From assembly GCA_903872005.1 (NCBI GenBank), contig CAIQJD010000449.1:1-8823 (forward strand): a DNA stretch of 8,823 bases, in the 5' to 3' direction. Position numbers and translations under genes: made by a program. Under the pieces are notes generated by a model. That model ran no database searches, was not told the origin of the DNA, and was given only the letters and a program-made list of their open reading frames with translations. Positions 1-5,460 of the stretch are shown one piece after another. The stretch comes from an uncultured bacterium (GTDB lineage Bacteria > Chloroflexota > Anaerolineae > JACIWP01). The first letter of the stretch is position 1. Every line of letters begins with the position of its first letter.

Positions 1-21
1 GCCTAGCGTGAAAGTGGGGGC

Positions 22-49
22 TTGACAAGCGCAGAAACGGGTGTATAAT
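22..49 (+). promoter_or_regulatory. Consensus sigma70 promoter of the recombinase gene
   Basis: A perfect -35 box TTGACA (22-27) and a perfect -10 box TATAAT (44-49) are separated by 16 bp. The expected start of transcription is near 56, about 30 bases before the chosen recombinase start codon. The first in-frame ATG at 48 lies inside the -10 box, which rules it out as the translation start of this transcript. The duplicate copy at 8704-8731 is the same promoter seen through the circular overlap. Confidence 0.85.
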
Positions 50-77
50 GTTTGCTAGAATGATGATTCTAGTGAGG
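50..77. promoter_or_regulatory. Inverted repeat at the recombinase transcription start (operator or core site)
   Basis: CTAGAAT (55-61) and ATTCTAG (66-72) are perfect inverted 7-mers around GATG. The same bases can be read as arms ending in CTAGAA and TTCTAG around a 6-bp centre (61-66), the geometry of a Xer-type core site. The repeat covers the expected transcription start, so a protein bound here would block the promoter. It could be an operator, a recombinase binding site, or both. The left half (TTGCTAGAATGA, 52-63) recurs exactly at 1074-1085 just after the recombinase gene. Confidence 0.5.
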
Positions 78-86
78 CAAAACGAC

Positions 87-1055
87 ATGGCCGATTCTGC
101 GCTTATCGTCCGTGAACCTGCGGAGCTGATGACGCCGACGCCAGTTGACAAGACGCCGGCGGGGGCTTACCTTGCGGGCCTGCGGAAAGGCAATGGACAA
201 AAGACGATGGAAGCGGCCCTCGACGCGATGGCCGGCAAGATGAGCGGGGGCAAGTATAATCGCCTCACCTTCCCCTGGTGGGAAGTGCGCTATCAACACG
301 TCGCGGCCCTGCGGGGCTGGCTTGCCGAACGGTATGCGCCGGCGACGTGCAACAAATGGCTTGCGGCCCTGCGGGGCGTCCTACGGGCGGCCTGGCGCTT
401 GGGCCTGATGTCGGCCGATGACTTGGGGAAGGCGCTTGACGTTGCGCCAGTGCGGGGCGAGCGGGTGCCGGCCGGGCGGAGCGTGGCCCCCGGTGAGATC
501 GTCGCCCTGATGAAAACGTGCGCGAACGACCCGACGCCGGCCGGCGCGCGAGACGCCGCGATAATCGCCTTGTTGTATGGTTGCGGCTTGCGCCGGGCGG
601 AGCTTGTCGCCCTGGACTTCGGGGACTACATCGGGGGCAAGCTGCGGGTGATCGGCAAGGGCAACAAAGAGCGATGGGCGTATCTGGCCAACGGGGCGGC
701 GCGTGCGATGGGCGACTATCTGACTGTGAGGGGCGACGCGCCGGGGCCTCTCTTCTGGGCTGGGCGGCGGGGCGGGCATCTTGTGCCGGGGGATCGGCTG
801 ACCACACAAGCGGTATTCGTGATCCTGCGGAGCCGTGCGAAGGCTGCCGGCGTGGCGGAGCTGTCGCCCCATGACATGCGGCGAACGTTTGTTGGCGACC
901 TGCTGGACGCCGGCGCGGACATTGCCACAGTGGCGGCCCTTGCCGGCCATGCGAACGTGACCACGACCGCGCGCTATGATCGGCGGGGCGAGCGGGCCAA
1001 AGAGCAAGCGGCCGGCCTCTTGCCCGTGCCGTACTTCGGGCGTGGGCTTGTTTGA
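87..1055 (+). CDS. Tyrosine recombinase, XerC/XerD-like
   Basis: This 322-aa protein is a complete tyrosine recombinase that cuts and rejoins DNA through a covalent 3'-phosphotyrosine intermediate. Residues about 21-118 form the helical N-terminal core-binding domain; the rest is the catalytic domain. The expected active-site set is visible: R169 in GCGLRRAEL, K191 in IGKGNKER, H262 and R265 in SPHDMRRT, H288 in LAGHANV and the nucleophile Y297 in TTARYDRR. The length is close to the roughly 300 aa of XerC/XerD. The start at 87 is chosen because the upstream in-frame ATG at 48 lies in the -10 box and a TGAGG ribosome site precedes 87. On a small plasmid with a parAB cassette and a dif-like site 37 bp downstream, the likely job is resolving multimers. 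An integrase role is possible, but no chromosomal attachment site is visible. Confidence 0.93.
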   Translation: MADSALIVREPAELMTPTPVDKTPAGAYLAGLRKGNGQKTMEAALDAMAGKMSGGKYNRLTFPWWEVRYQHVAALRGWLAERYAPATCNKWLAALRGVLRAAWRLGLMSADDLGKALDVAPVRGERVPAGRSVAPGEIVALMKTCANDPTPAGARDAAIIALLYGCGLRRAELVALDFGDYIGGKLRVIGKGNKERWAYLANGAARAMGDYLTVRGDAPGPLFWAGRRGGHLVPGDRLTTQAVFVILRSRAKAAGVAELSPHDMRRTFVGDLLDAGADIATVAALAGHANVTTTARYDRRGERAKEQAAGLLPVPYFGRGLV

Positions 1056-1083
1056 CATAAGGTATTAGACTGCTTGCTAGAAT
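1052..1083 (+). promoter_or_regulatory. Possible promoter for the partition operon
   Basis: TTGACA at 1052-1057 overlaps the recombinase stop codon, and an extended -10 (TGC then TAGAAT, 1075-1083) follows. The 20-bp spacer is too long for a standard promoter, so activity would depend on the extended -10. An alternative reading in the same stretch is TTGCTA (1074-1079), 18 bp, CATAAT (1098-1103). A second TTGACA at 1167-1172 has no convincing -10. At least one of these probably serves parA; the sequence does not decide which. Confidence 0.3.
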
Positions 1084-1091
1084 GAGTAGTT

Positions 1092-1119
1092 ACGTTACAT
1101 AATAGTCATAGTGCGAAGT
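1092..1119 (-). other. dif-like Xer recombination site
   Basis: Read on the - strand this is an 11-bp arm ACTTCGCACTA, a 6-bp centre and an 11-bp arm TTATGTAACGT. The second arm keeps the highly conserved TTATGT of the XerD arm and is 8 of 11 like the E. coli dif arm as I recall it (9 of 11 like the B. subtilis one). The first arm is 7-8 of 11 like known dif or plasmid dif arms. It lies 37 bp downstream of the plasmid's own tyrosine recombinase, where a multimer-resolution site would be expected. Either this recombinase or the host XerCD could use it. The comparison was made from memory and not by a search. Confidence 0.5.
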
Positions 1120-1175
1120 GAATTTCGGCCCTTTTCGGCCCCTGCTGGCAAGGGGCAAGAGGCGCATTGACATAA

Positions 1176-1210
1176 GCATAGCATGGCCTTGCAAGGCATT
1201 GCAATGCATG
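1176..1210. repeat. Tandem palindromes before parA (centromere or operator)
   Basis: Two perfect 12-bp palindromes overlap by two bases: GCCTTGCAAGGC (1186-1197) and GCATTGCAATGC (1196-1207). They are preceded by a 17-bp word, GCATAGCATGGCCTTGC (1176-1192), that recurs exactly at 2196-2212 just behind the partition genes. Type Ib partition loci usually bind their small ribbon-helix-helix partner at repeats upstream of parA, for both plasmid segregation and autorepression. This is the best candidate for that site. Confidence 0.5.
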
Positions 1211-1218
1211 GGGGCGGT

Positions 1219-1989
1219 ATGCGAGTAGTGGCAATCGCAAATCACAAGGGCGGAACTGGCAAGACGGCGACATGCCAGAACGCCGGCCATGCGCTCGCCG
1301 GGCGAGGCCTGCGGGTGTTACTCGTTGACCTTGACCCGCAAGGATCGCTTACGCTGGCCTGTGGCGTGAAAGACGCGGCGGGGCGGAGCATGGCCGGCGT
1401 GATCGGCGGAGCGTCGCCTGGGGGCCTGGCCATGTGCGAGGTGTTGCGCGAGCTGGGGCCGGGCCTGTGGATTGCGCCGGCTGATATTGACCTTGCGGCT
1501 TGCGAGCTGGGCTTGATTTCACGGCTGGGGCGCGAGGCTGTGCTACGCAAGGCCATGCATAGCCTTGCATCGCAATTCGACATTGCCCTTATAGATTGCC
1601 CCCCCAGCTTGGGCCTCTTGACCGTCAACGCCCTGAGCGTGGCCGATGCTGTGCTTGTCCCATCGGCCCCCACGCCGGCAGACCTGCGGGGGACACGGCT
1701 TTTCCTGGAAAGCGTCGTCCAGGTGCGCGATGCGCTTAACCCGGGCCTGCGGGTGTTGGGGATTCTGCCGACATTCTACGATGGGCGGCTTGCCTTGCAT
1801 CGCGATGCATTGCAAGCCATGCAAGCGGCCGGCTTGCCCGTGCTTTCGGTTATGATCGGGCGGAGCGTCAAGGTTGCGGAGGCGGCCGGCGCTGGCCTGG
1901 CCCTGGCCGACTATGAGCCACGCAACGCCCAAGCGGCGAACTACGTCCAGCTCGCAGAGGAGATTTTGCAATGCCTAAGCCGGGACTGA
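1219..1989 (+). CDS. parA: Plasmid partition ATPase ParA (type Ib)
   Basis: This 256-aa protein is a ParA/Soj-family deviant Walker ATPase. ATP-bound ParA coats the nucleoid and moves plasmid copies apart with its centromere-binding partner. The deviant Walker A box KGGTGKT is at residues 10-16, the A' motif DLDPQGS at 37-43 and the Walker B motif IALIDCPPS at 122-130. It lacks the N-terminal helix-turn-helix extension of type Ia ParA. Together with the tiny overlapping partner gene this makes it type Ib. The start at 1219 puts the Walker box at the usual distance from the N terminus and follows a G-rich stretch (1210-1217). In-frame ATGs at 1183 and 1204 would only add low-complexity residues encoded by the palindromes. 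The gene itself contains GCATTGCAA-like words (around 1549-1580 and 1793-1822) shared with the flanking repeats. Confidence 0.93.
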   Translation: MRVVAIANHKGGTGKTATCQNAGHALAGRGLRVLLVDLDPQGSLTLACGVKDAAGRSMAGVIGGASPGGLAMCEVLRELGPGLWIAPADIDLAACELGLISRLGREAVLRKAMHSLASQFDIALIDCPPSLGLLTVNALSVADAVLVPSAPTPADLRGTRLFLESVVQVRDALNPGLRVLGILPTFYDGRLALHRDALQAMQAAGLPVLSVMIGRSVKVAEAAGAGLALADYEPRNAQAANYVQLAEEILQCLSRD

Positions 1990-2201
1990 CAGACCTTTTC
2001 CAGCGAACTGAGGCGAGCGCCCCAGCTCCTACGGCCCCAGCGCCCACGCCGGCCGGCGTCAAGGATCGCATTGTAAGCGTCGGCGTCGGCTTTCGTCTGA
2101 CTGAGCTGGCGGAGCTTGACCGGATCGCCGGCGAGCGTGGTGTCAAACGGAACGCCCTGATAACTGGCATCGTCCGCGCCTGGCTTGCCGAACATGCATA
2201 G
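1971..2201 (+). CDS. Small ribbon-helix-helix partition protein (ParB-like partner of ParA)
   Basis: This 76-aa protein has a flexible Ala/Pro-rich N-terminal tail (about residues 12-29), then a ribbon-helix-helix fold: strand IVSVGVGFRL (34-43), helix A about 44-56 and helix B about 59-74. Such proteins dimerise and bind short repeats in the major groove. In type Ib partition systems they serve as both centromere binder and autorepressor, and the disordered tail stimulates the ATPase. The start overlaps the end of parA by 19 bp and has a GAGGAG ribosome site about 8 bases upstream, so the two genes are translationally coupled. Position, size and fold support the partner role; sequence similarity to a named family such as ParG was not tested. 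Confidence 0.82.
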   Translation: MPKPGLTDLFQRTEASAPAPTAPAPTPAGVKDRIVSVGVGFRLTELAELDRIAGERGVKRNALITGIVRAWLAEHA

Positions 2202-2245
2202 CATGGCCTTGCCGGCTGTGCATTGCCGGCCATGCATTGCAAGGC
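2196..2245. repeat. Repeat cluster behind the partition genes
   Basis: The 17-bp word GCATAGCATGGCCTTGC (2196-2212) repeats 1176-1192, and ATGCATTGCAAG (2232-2243) repeats 1805-1816 inside parA. GTGCATTGCCGGCCATGCATTGC (2218-2240) holds two further GCATTGC units in tandem. The cluster starts within the last codons of the ribbon-helix-helix gene. It is a second candidate binding array for that protein and may mark the edge of the replication region. Confidence 0.45.
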
Positions 2246-2266
2246 GAACATTTGCGCGAGCAACAT

Positions 2267-2295
2267 TTGACGCGCGGCGCGAGCTGTGGTACTAT
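2267..2295 (+). promoter_or_regulatory. Good sigma70 promoter with no obvious gene behind it
   Basis: TTGACG (2267-2272), a 17-bp spacer and TACTAT (2290-2295) make a promoter with near-consensus boxes; transcription would start near 2302. No convincing protein gene follows: the open frames at 2185-2463 and 2286-2510 lack ribosome sites and family features. The transcript could be a small RNA or an upstream start of the replication mRNA. Confidence 0.5.
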
Positions 2296-2474
2296 GTGGG
2301 TGTAACGCCGGCATATCAGCGCACAGTAGGGTTTGCACCGTGTTCCGTTTGTGCGTTGGCACGCCCGTTACAATCGGGGGGAGATCGCACAAGCGGGAGG
2401 AGGCGGACGCTGGCCAGTGGGGCGGCGTCTGTGCTGACTTCCGTTTTTTGTTGCAGAATTTAAGGCTTGCCCTC
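2296..2474. other. Non-coding stretch of the replication control region, function unknown
   Basis: No supported gene is present. The visible structure is modest: a perfect CTGGCCAG palindrome (2410-2417), GACGC (2406-2410) facing GCGTC (2425-2429), TCCG then six T (2440-2449), and a weak TACAAT (2369-2374). The inverted repeat followed by T6 could be a poor terminator for the 2267-2295 promoter, which would give an RNA of about 150 nt. The A+T-richer part (2444-2463) could also belong to an origin. Neither is demonstrated. Confidence 0.3.
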
Positions 2475-2503
2475 TGGACAAAGCCTTTGCGAGATGCTAT
2501 CAT
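2475..2503 (+). promoter_or_regulatory. Promoter of the copG-like / primase-helicase operon
   Basis: TGGACA (2475-2480), 17 bp, then TATCAT (2498-2503), with an extended -10 TG at 2495-2496: five of six bases match in each box. Transcription would begin near 2510. This leaves a leader of about 205 nt before the CopG-like gene at 2716, long enough to hold the counter-transcript region and the terminator at 2644-2678. A weaker alternative start lies at TTGTCG (2584-2589), 16 bp, TACATT (2606-2611). Confidence 0.6.
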
Positions 2504-2510
2504 GGGGTAG

Positions 2511-2602
2511 AAAAGGCGAGGGGAAGGGCGCTTAGCTTGCCGGCGGACGCCCTCCCCCTAAGTACAAAAAACGCGGAGTGCGTTTGTCGCGTCGCGTTTC
2601 TG
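2511..2602 (-). ncRNA. Putative antisense RNA to the replication-gene leader
   Basis: The RNA would start near 2602 from the - strand promoter at 2638-2609 and run left across the leader, giving about 90 nt complementary to the replication mRNA. Two hairpins can form on the - strand. The first has a 7-bp stem AAACGCG/CGCGTTT and runs straight into a U tract (2599-2566). The second has an 11-bp stem pairing 2558-2548 with 2530-2520, then TCGCC and TTTT. The second stem is fully paired as - strand RNA, with one U.G at 2524/2554, but has an A/C mismatch as + strand RNA; this suggests it was selected on the - strand. The 3' end is uncertain: the first hairpin could end a very short RNA near 2566. 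Confidence 0.45.
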
Positions 2603-2608
2603 TGATAC

Positions 2609-2638
2609 ATTGTAACCCATCGTTGGGTGTGTTGTCAA
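2609..2638 (-). promoter_or_regulatory. Promoter of the counter-transcript
   Basis: On the - strand a perfect TTGACA (2638-2633) and a TACAAT (2614-2609) are 18 bp apart. It points away from the replication genes and into their leader, as in plasmids using antisense RNA control. An inverted repeat, ACCCA and TGGGT around TCGT (2615-2628), fills most of the spacer and could bind a regulator. Confidence 0.6.
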
Positions 2639-2643
2639 GAGCC

Positions 2644-2678
2644 GCCGGCCGGGGATTGCCCCGCGCCGGCTTTTTTTT
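2644..2678 (+). terminator. Strong intrinsic terminator in the leader (attenuator)
   Basis: GCCGGCCGGGG (2644-2654) pairs with CCCCGCGCCGGC (2659-2670) around an ATTG loop, with one bulged base, and is followed at once by eight T (2671-2678). It lies only 37 bp before the CopG-like start codon and downstream of every plausible promoter for that operon. The replication genes can therefore be expressed only if polymerase reads through it, which points to regulated attenuation. Confidence 0.85.
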
Positions 2679-2715
2679 AGATTAGGCCGGTATACCCGGC
2701 GAAAGGATGGCACAC

Positions 2716-2910
2716 ATGGGCGAGACTGAGGAAGTGATGACGTTTCGGCTTGACCCGGCAGACAAGCGGGCGCTGAAGGCCATTGCACGGGCGGCGGATC
2801 GCACGCCGGGCGCGGAGGTGCGCCGGATCGTGAAATTGTGGATCCGCGGCGAGCTGCAAGAGCGCCGGCCGGCGACACGGCCGGCTGGGGAGGCTGCCCA
2901 TGACCGATGA
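2716..2910 (+). CDS. CopG-like ribbon-helix-helix repressor, probable copy-number regulator
   Basis: This 64-aa protein has a strand VMTFRLD (residues 7-13), a helix at about 14-28 and a second helix at about 32-49, the ribbon-helix-helix layout of CopG/Arc/MetJ repressors. A charged tail follows. Such proteins on small plasmids bind the promoter of the shared cop-rep operon and limit initiator synthesis. The start at 2716 is preferred because GAAAGG (2701-2706) sits nine bases before it; the in-frame ATG at 2707 abuts that ribosome site. The gene overlaps the primase-helicase gene by 11 bp, a classic cop-rep arrangement. A likely operator is the inverted repeat at 2615-2628, but this is inference. 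It differs from the other ribbon-helix-helix protein, which is coupled to parA. Confidence 0.78.
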   Translation: MGETEEVMTFRLDPADKRALKAIARAADRTPGAEVRRIVKLWIRGELQERRPATRPAGEAAHDR

Positions 2911-5455
2911 CACGGTACTGGAAAAGCACGACGCCCCGGCTGGCATCCGGGGCGACGGCGACGGCGAACTATTGGACGTGACGACTGGACATAGTGTACT
3001 CGAATTCCCCGGCCGTGTCAAGGGGGCCGTTGACACGGCACTGGCCTACCTTGCGGCCGGCTTGTGTGTTCTGCCTGTGCTGAAGCATGAAAAGCGCCCC
3101 GATAAAGACATTTGTGGCAACTGGAAAACTTACGAGACGCAACGCCCAACGGAGGTCCAGGTACGTCGGTGGTTCGCGCGCTGCGATGGGATCGGGGCTG
3201 TGGCGGGGGCAATCTCCGGCAATCTCGAAGGTCTTGACTTCGATGACCCGACGCTGTACGCGCCGTGGTGCGCGATGGTTGAGAAAATGCAGCCGGGGCT
3301 TGTGGGCCTCTTGACCGTTGACGAAACACCCCGGGGCGGCAAGCACGCTTACTATCGGTGTCCTGAGATTGCCGGCAATCAAATTCTGGCCCAAGCGCCC
3401 GGCCCTGCCACTGATCCAGGCAAGAAGCGAGAGCCAATTACTCTGATCGAAACGCGCGGCGAAGGCGGCTTTCTGGTTATCTCCCCCACGCCGGCAAGTT
3501 ACGCGCCAGAGGCAACGCCACGCCCCTGGCGTTGCGTGCAAGGGAGCTGGACAACAATCCCCGTTATCACGCGCGAGGAACGCGCTATCATGCTGGACGC
3601 GGCGCGTTCTTTCAATCGCTATGCCCCTGATGCAACAATCAACGCCCCCAAGCAATCAAGAGCGGAGCCGGCCGGGGATCGCCCCGGCGACGACTACAAT
3701 GCACAAGCTGATACGCTGGTGCCGGCCCTGTTGGCAACGCACGGCTATGTGCGGGTGACCGACACGCTTTGGCGGCGTCCGGGCAAAGATCGTGGTTGGT
3801 CACTGTCGTGGAATCACATACCTGGCCGGCTGTTCTGTTGGTCAACTTCGACGCCCTTTCCGCAAGAACGCGCCGTTGACGGCTTCGGCGTCTATGCCAT
3901 TTTGGAACATGGCGGCGACGTGGGGGCGGCGGCGCGCGCGCTTGGGGCGGCCGGCTATGGCAAGCCGGCAACGCGGCCGGCCGGCGACGCGCCGGCGGAG
4001 CCCGAGCGTGACCCGCTCGAAACCGACATGGGCAATGCGCGCCGTCTGGCCAGACGCCACGGCGCGGAGCTGCGCTACACGGCGGGTGCGGGATGGCTTG
4101 CATGGGATGGCCTCCGATGGGTGCGGGACACGACCGGGCAAGCGATGAGCTGGGCAAAGGATACGGCGCGCGCCATTTTTGCAGACGCAGAGGCTGCGCA
4201 ACGCGACGCAGCGGCCCTTGTCCGCGACATGCAAGAGGCGGAGGGCGACGAAGCGAAGCAATCCGGCGTAAAGACGAAGCTGGAGCGCGCTGAAAAGCGG
4301 GCGCGCCGGCTGTGGCGATGGGCCATGCAATCGCAAGGGCGGGGGCGCCTTGACGCCATGCTGGGGCTGGGGCAATCGGAGCCTGAAATCGCGGCGGCAG
4401 ATGACGACTTTGATCGCAACCCCTGGTTACTGAATTGCCAGAACGGGGTGATAGACCTTCGTACGGGCGAGCTGCGCCCCCATGATCCGCACGACCTGCT
4501 GACAAAACTCGCCCCCGTGCGGTACGACCCGGCGGCGCGCCTCGAGGTGTGGGATCGCTATCTTGCCGACGCCACGCAAGGCAATTCCGACCTGGCCGCA
4601 TACTTGCAACGGGCGGCCGGCTATACTCTGACCGGCCTCACTTCCGAAGAGGTGTTTTTCGTCCTGCTGGGGCCTCCGGCGTCGGGAAAGACGACATTCG
4701 CAGAGGCTTTGCTATCTGCGTTGGGCGACTACGGACACAAGGCGTCCTTTTCGACTTTCCTGGAAAGCGACCGGATCGGGGGCAACTCGCCAGAGCTGGC
4801 AGACCTGGCCGGCGCTCGCCTTGTCGTCGCGGCCGAAGGCACCGACAAGAGCAAGCTGGCCATGTCACGCATCAAAGAATTGACCGGCGGAGACCGGATC
4901 AATGCCTGTCGAAAATACGCACATCCGTTCACGTTCAAGCCGGCTTTCAAGCTGTGGCTTGGGAGCAACAAAATGCCCCGCGCCGATGACCTGGACACGG
5001 CAATCTGGCGACGCTTGCGAAAGCTGCCGTTTGACTATTCTGTGCCAGAGGATCGGCGCGACCCTGGCGTAAAGGCTGCGCTCATTGATCCTACAGTCGG
5101 CGGGCCCGCAATCATCGCATGGGCTGTGGCCGGCTGTCTGGCGTGGCAACGTGAGGGACTGCGAACGCCCAACATTGTGCGCGATGCTACGGCAGAACTG
5201 CGAAGGAGTATGGATCCGCTCGCCGGCTGGCTTGCGGAGTGTTGCATCATTGACCCCAACGCACGGGCCGGCGGGACAAGACTACGCAAGAGCTTTGAGG
5301 ACTGGCAGAAAACGCACGGCGAACACATGACCATCAGTAGCCTGGAATGGGCCGAACGGCTGGGGGCGCTGGGTGCTACGTCTGAGCGCGTGCGCGATTC
5401 CGGAAAGTCTGTAAGGGGCTGGGCTGGCATCGGCCTGCTGGACGATGACGAATAG
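2900..5455 (+). CDS. Replication protein: prim-pol primase fused to SF3 (D5/P4-type) helicase
   Basis: This 851-aa protein is the probable replication initiator, combining primer synthesis and DNA unwinding. Residues about 45-235 match the bifunctional primase-polymerase (archaeo-eukaryotic primase) domain: metal ligands D113 and D115 in GLDFDD, H149 in GGKHAYY and E184 in LIETRGEGG. Residues about 265-355 form a linker domain common in phage-type primases (FCWSTSTPF, FGVYAILEHGGDVGAA). A charged helical stretch spans about 415-480. Residues 507-543 are the D5-type N-terminal segment (NPWLLNCQNGVIDLRTGEL). The SF3 ATPase follows: Walker A GPPASGKTT (591-599), Walker B LVVAAEG with E646, motif C FKLWLGSN (N690) and conserved arginines at 704-705. 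GGGGAGG (2886-2892) is its ribosome site. The architecture is known from phage, satellite and plasmid replication proteins; no separate Rep is present. All key residues are intact. Confidence 0.93.
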   Translation: MTDDTVLEKHDAPAGIRGDGDGELLDVTTGHSVLEFPGRVKGAVDTALAYLAAGLCVLPVLKHEKRPDKDICGNWKTYETQRPTEVQVRRWFARCDGIGAVAGAISGNLEGLDFDDPTLYAPWCAMVEKMQPGLVGLLTVDETPRGGKHAYYRCPEIAGNQILAQAPGPATDPGKKREPITLIETRGEGGFLVISPTPASYAPEATPRPWRCVQGSWTTIPVITREERAIMLDAARSFNRYAPDATINAPKQSRAEPAGDRPGDDYNAQADTLVPALLATHGYVRVTDTLWRRPGKDRGWSLSWNHIPGRLFCWSTSTPFPQERAVDGFGVYAILEHGGDVGAAARALGAAGYGKPATRPAGDAPAEPERDPLETDMGNARRLARRHGAELRYTAGAGWLAWDGLRWVRDTTGQAMSWAKDTARAIFADAEAAQRDAAALVRDMQEAEGDEAKQSGVKTKLERAEKRARRLWRWAMQSQGRGRLDAMLGLGQSEPEIAAADDDFDRNPWLLNCQNGVIDLRTGELRPHDPHDLLTKLAPVRYDPAARLEVWDRYLADATQGNSDLAAYLQRAAGYTLTGLTSEEVFFVLLGPPASGKTTFAEALLSALGDYGHKASFSTFLESDRIGGNSPELADLAGARLVVAAEGTDKSKLAMSRIKELTGGDRINACRKYAHPFTFKPAFKLWLGSNKMPRADDLDTAIWRRLRKLPFDYSVPEDRRDPGVKAALIDPTVGGPAIIAWAVAGCLAWQREGLRTPNIVRDATAELRRSMDPLAGWLAECCIIDPNARAGGTRLRKSFEDWQKTHGEHMTISSLEWAERLGALGATSERVRDSGKSVRGWAGIGLLDDDE

Positions 5456-5460
5456 CTGCC

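Larger units (their letters stand above)
1..141. repeat. Terminal overlap, left copy (circular closure)
   Basis: These 141 bases are identical to the last 141 bases of the window (8683-8823). The copy starts with the last codons of the 8275-8688 gene (its TAG stop falls at 4-6 here), then carries the recombinase promoter and the first 18 codons of the recombinase. Genes run smoothly through the junction on both sides, which is what a circular molecule of 8,682 bp opened at an arbitrary point gives. An overlap of 141 bases equals a k-mer size commonly used by short-read assemblers. It is therefore read as an assembly overlap and not a biological terminal repeat. Confidence 0.95.

Noticed and set aside
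48..86. Longer recombinase start at the ATG at 48
   Set aside because: That ATG lies within the TATAAT box of the recombinase promoter and has no ribosome site, so it cannot be on the transcript; 87 has TGAGG upstream.
1183..1218. Longer ParA start
   Set aside because: The extra residues are encoded by palindromic repeat DNA, and the family normally begins a few residues before the Walker A box, as the 1219 start does.
2185..2510. Two overlapping open frames (2185-2463 and 2286-2510) as genes
   Set aside because: Neither has a ribosome site or family features; the first starts within the ribbon-helix-helix gene and both cross promoter-like and hairpin sequences.
2558..2929. A - strand open frame across the leader and the CopG-like gene
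   Set aside because: It is a shadow of a G+C-rich coding strand, crosses the terminator and has no ribosome site; the - strand signal here is better explained by a short antisense RNA.
3639..4601. A 320-codon - strand frame inside the primase-helicase gene
   Set aside because: It is antisense to intact, motif-bearing coding sequence, and its protein is Arg/Pro/Ala-rich, typical of high-G+C shadow frames.
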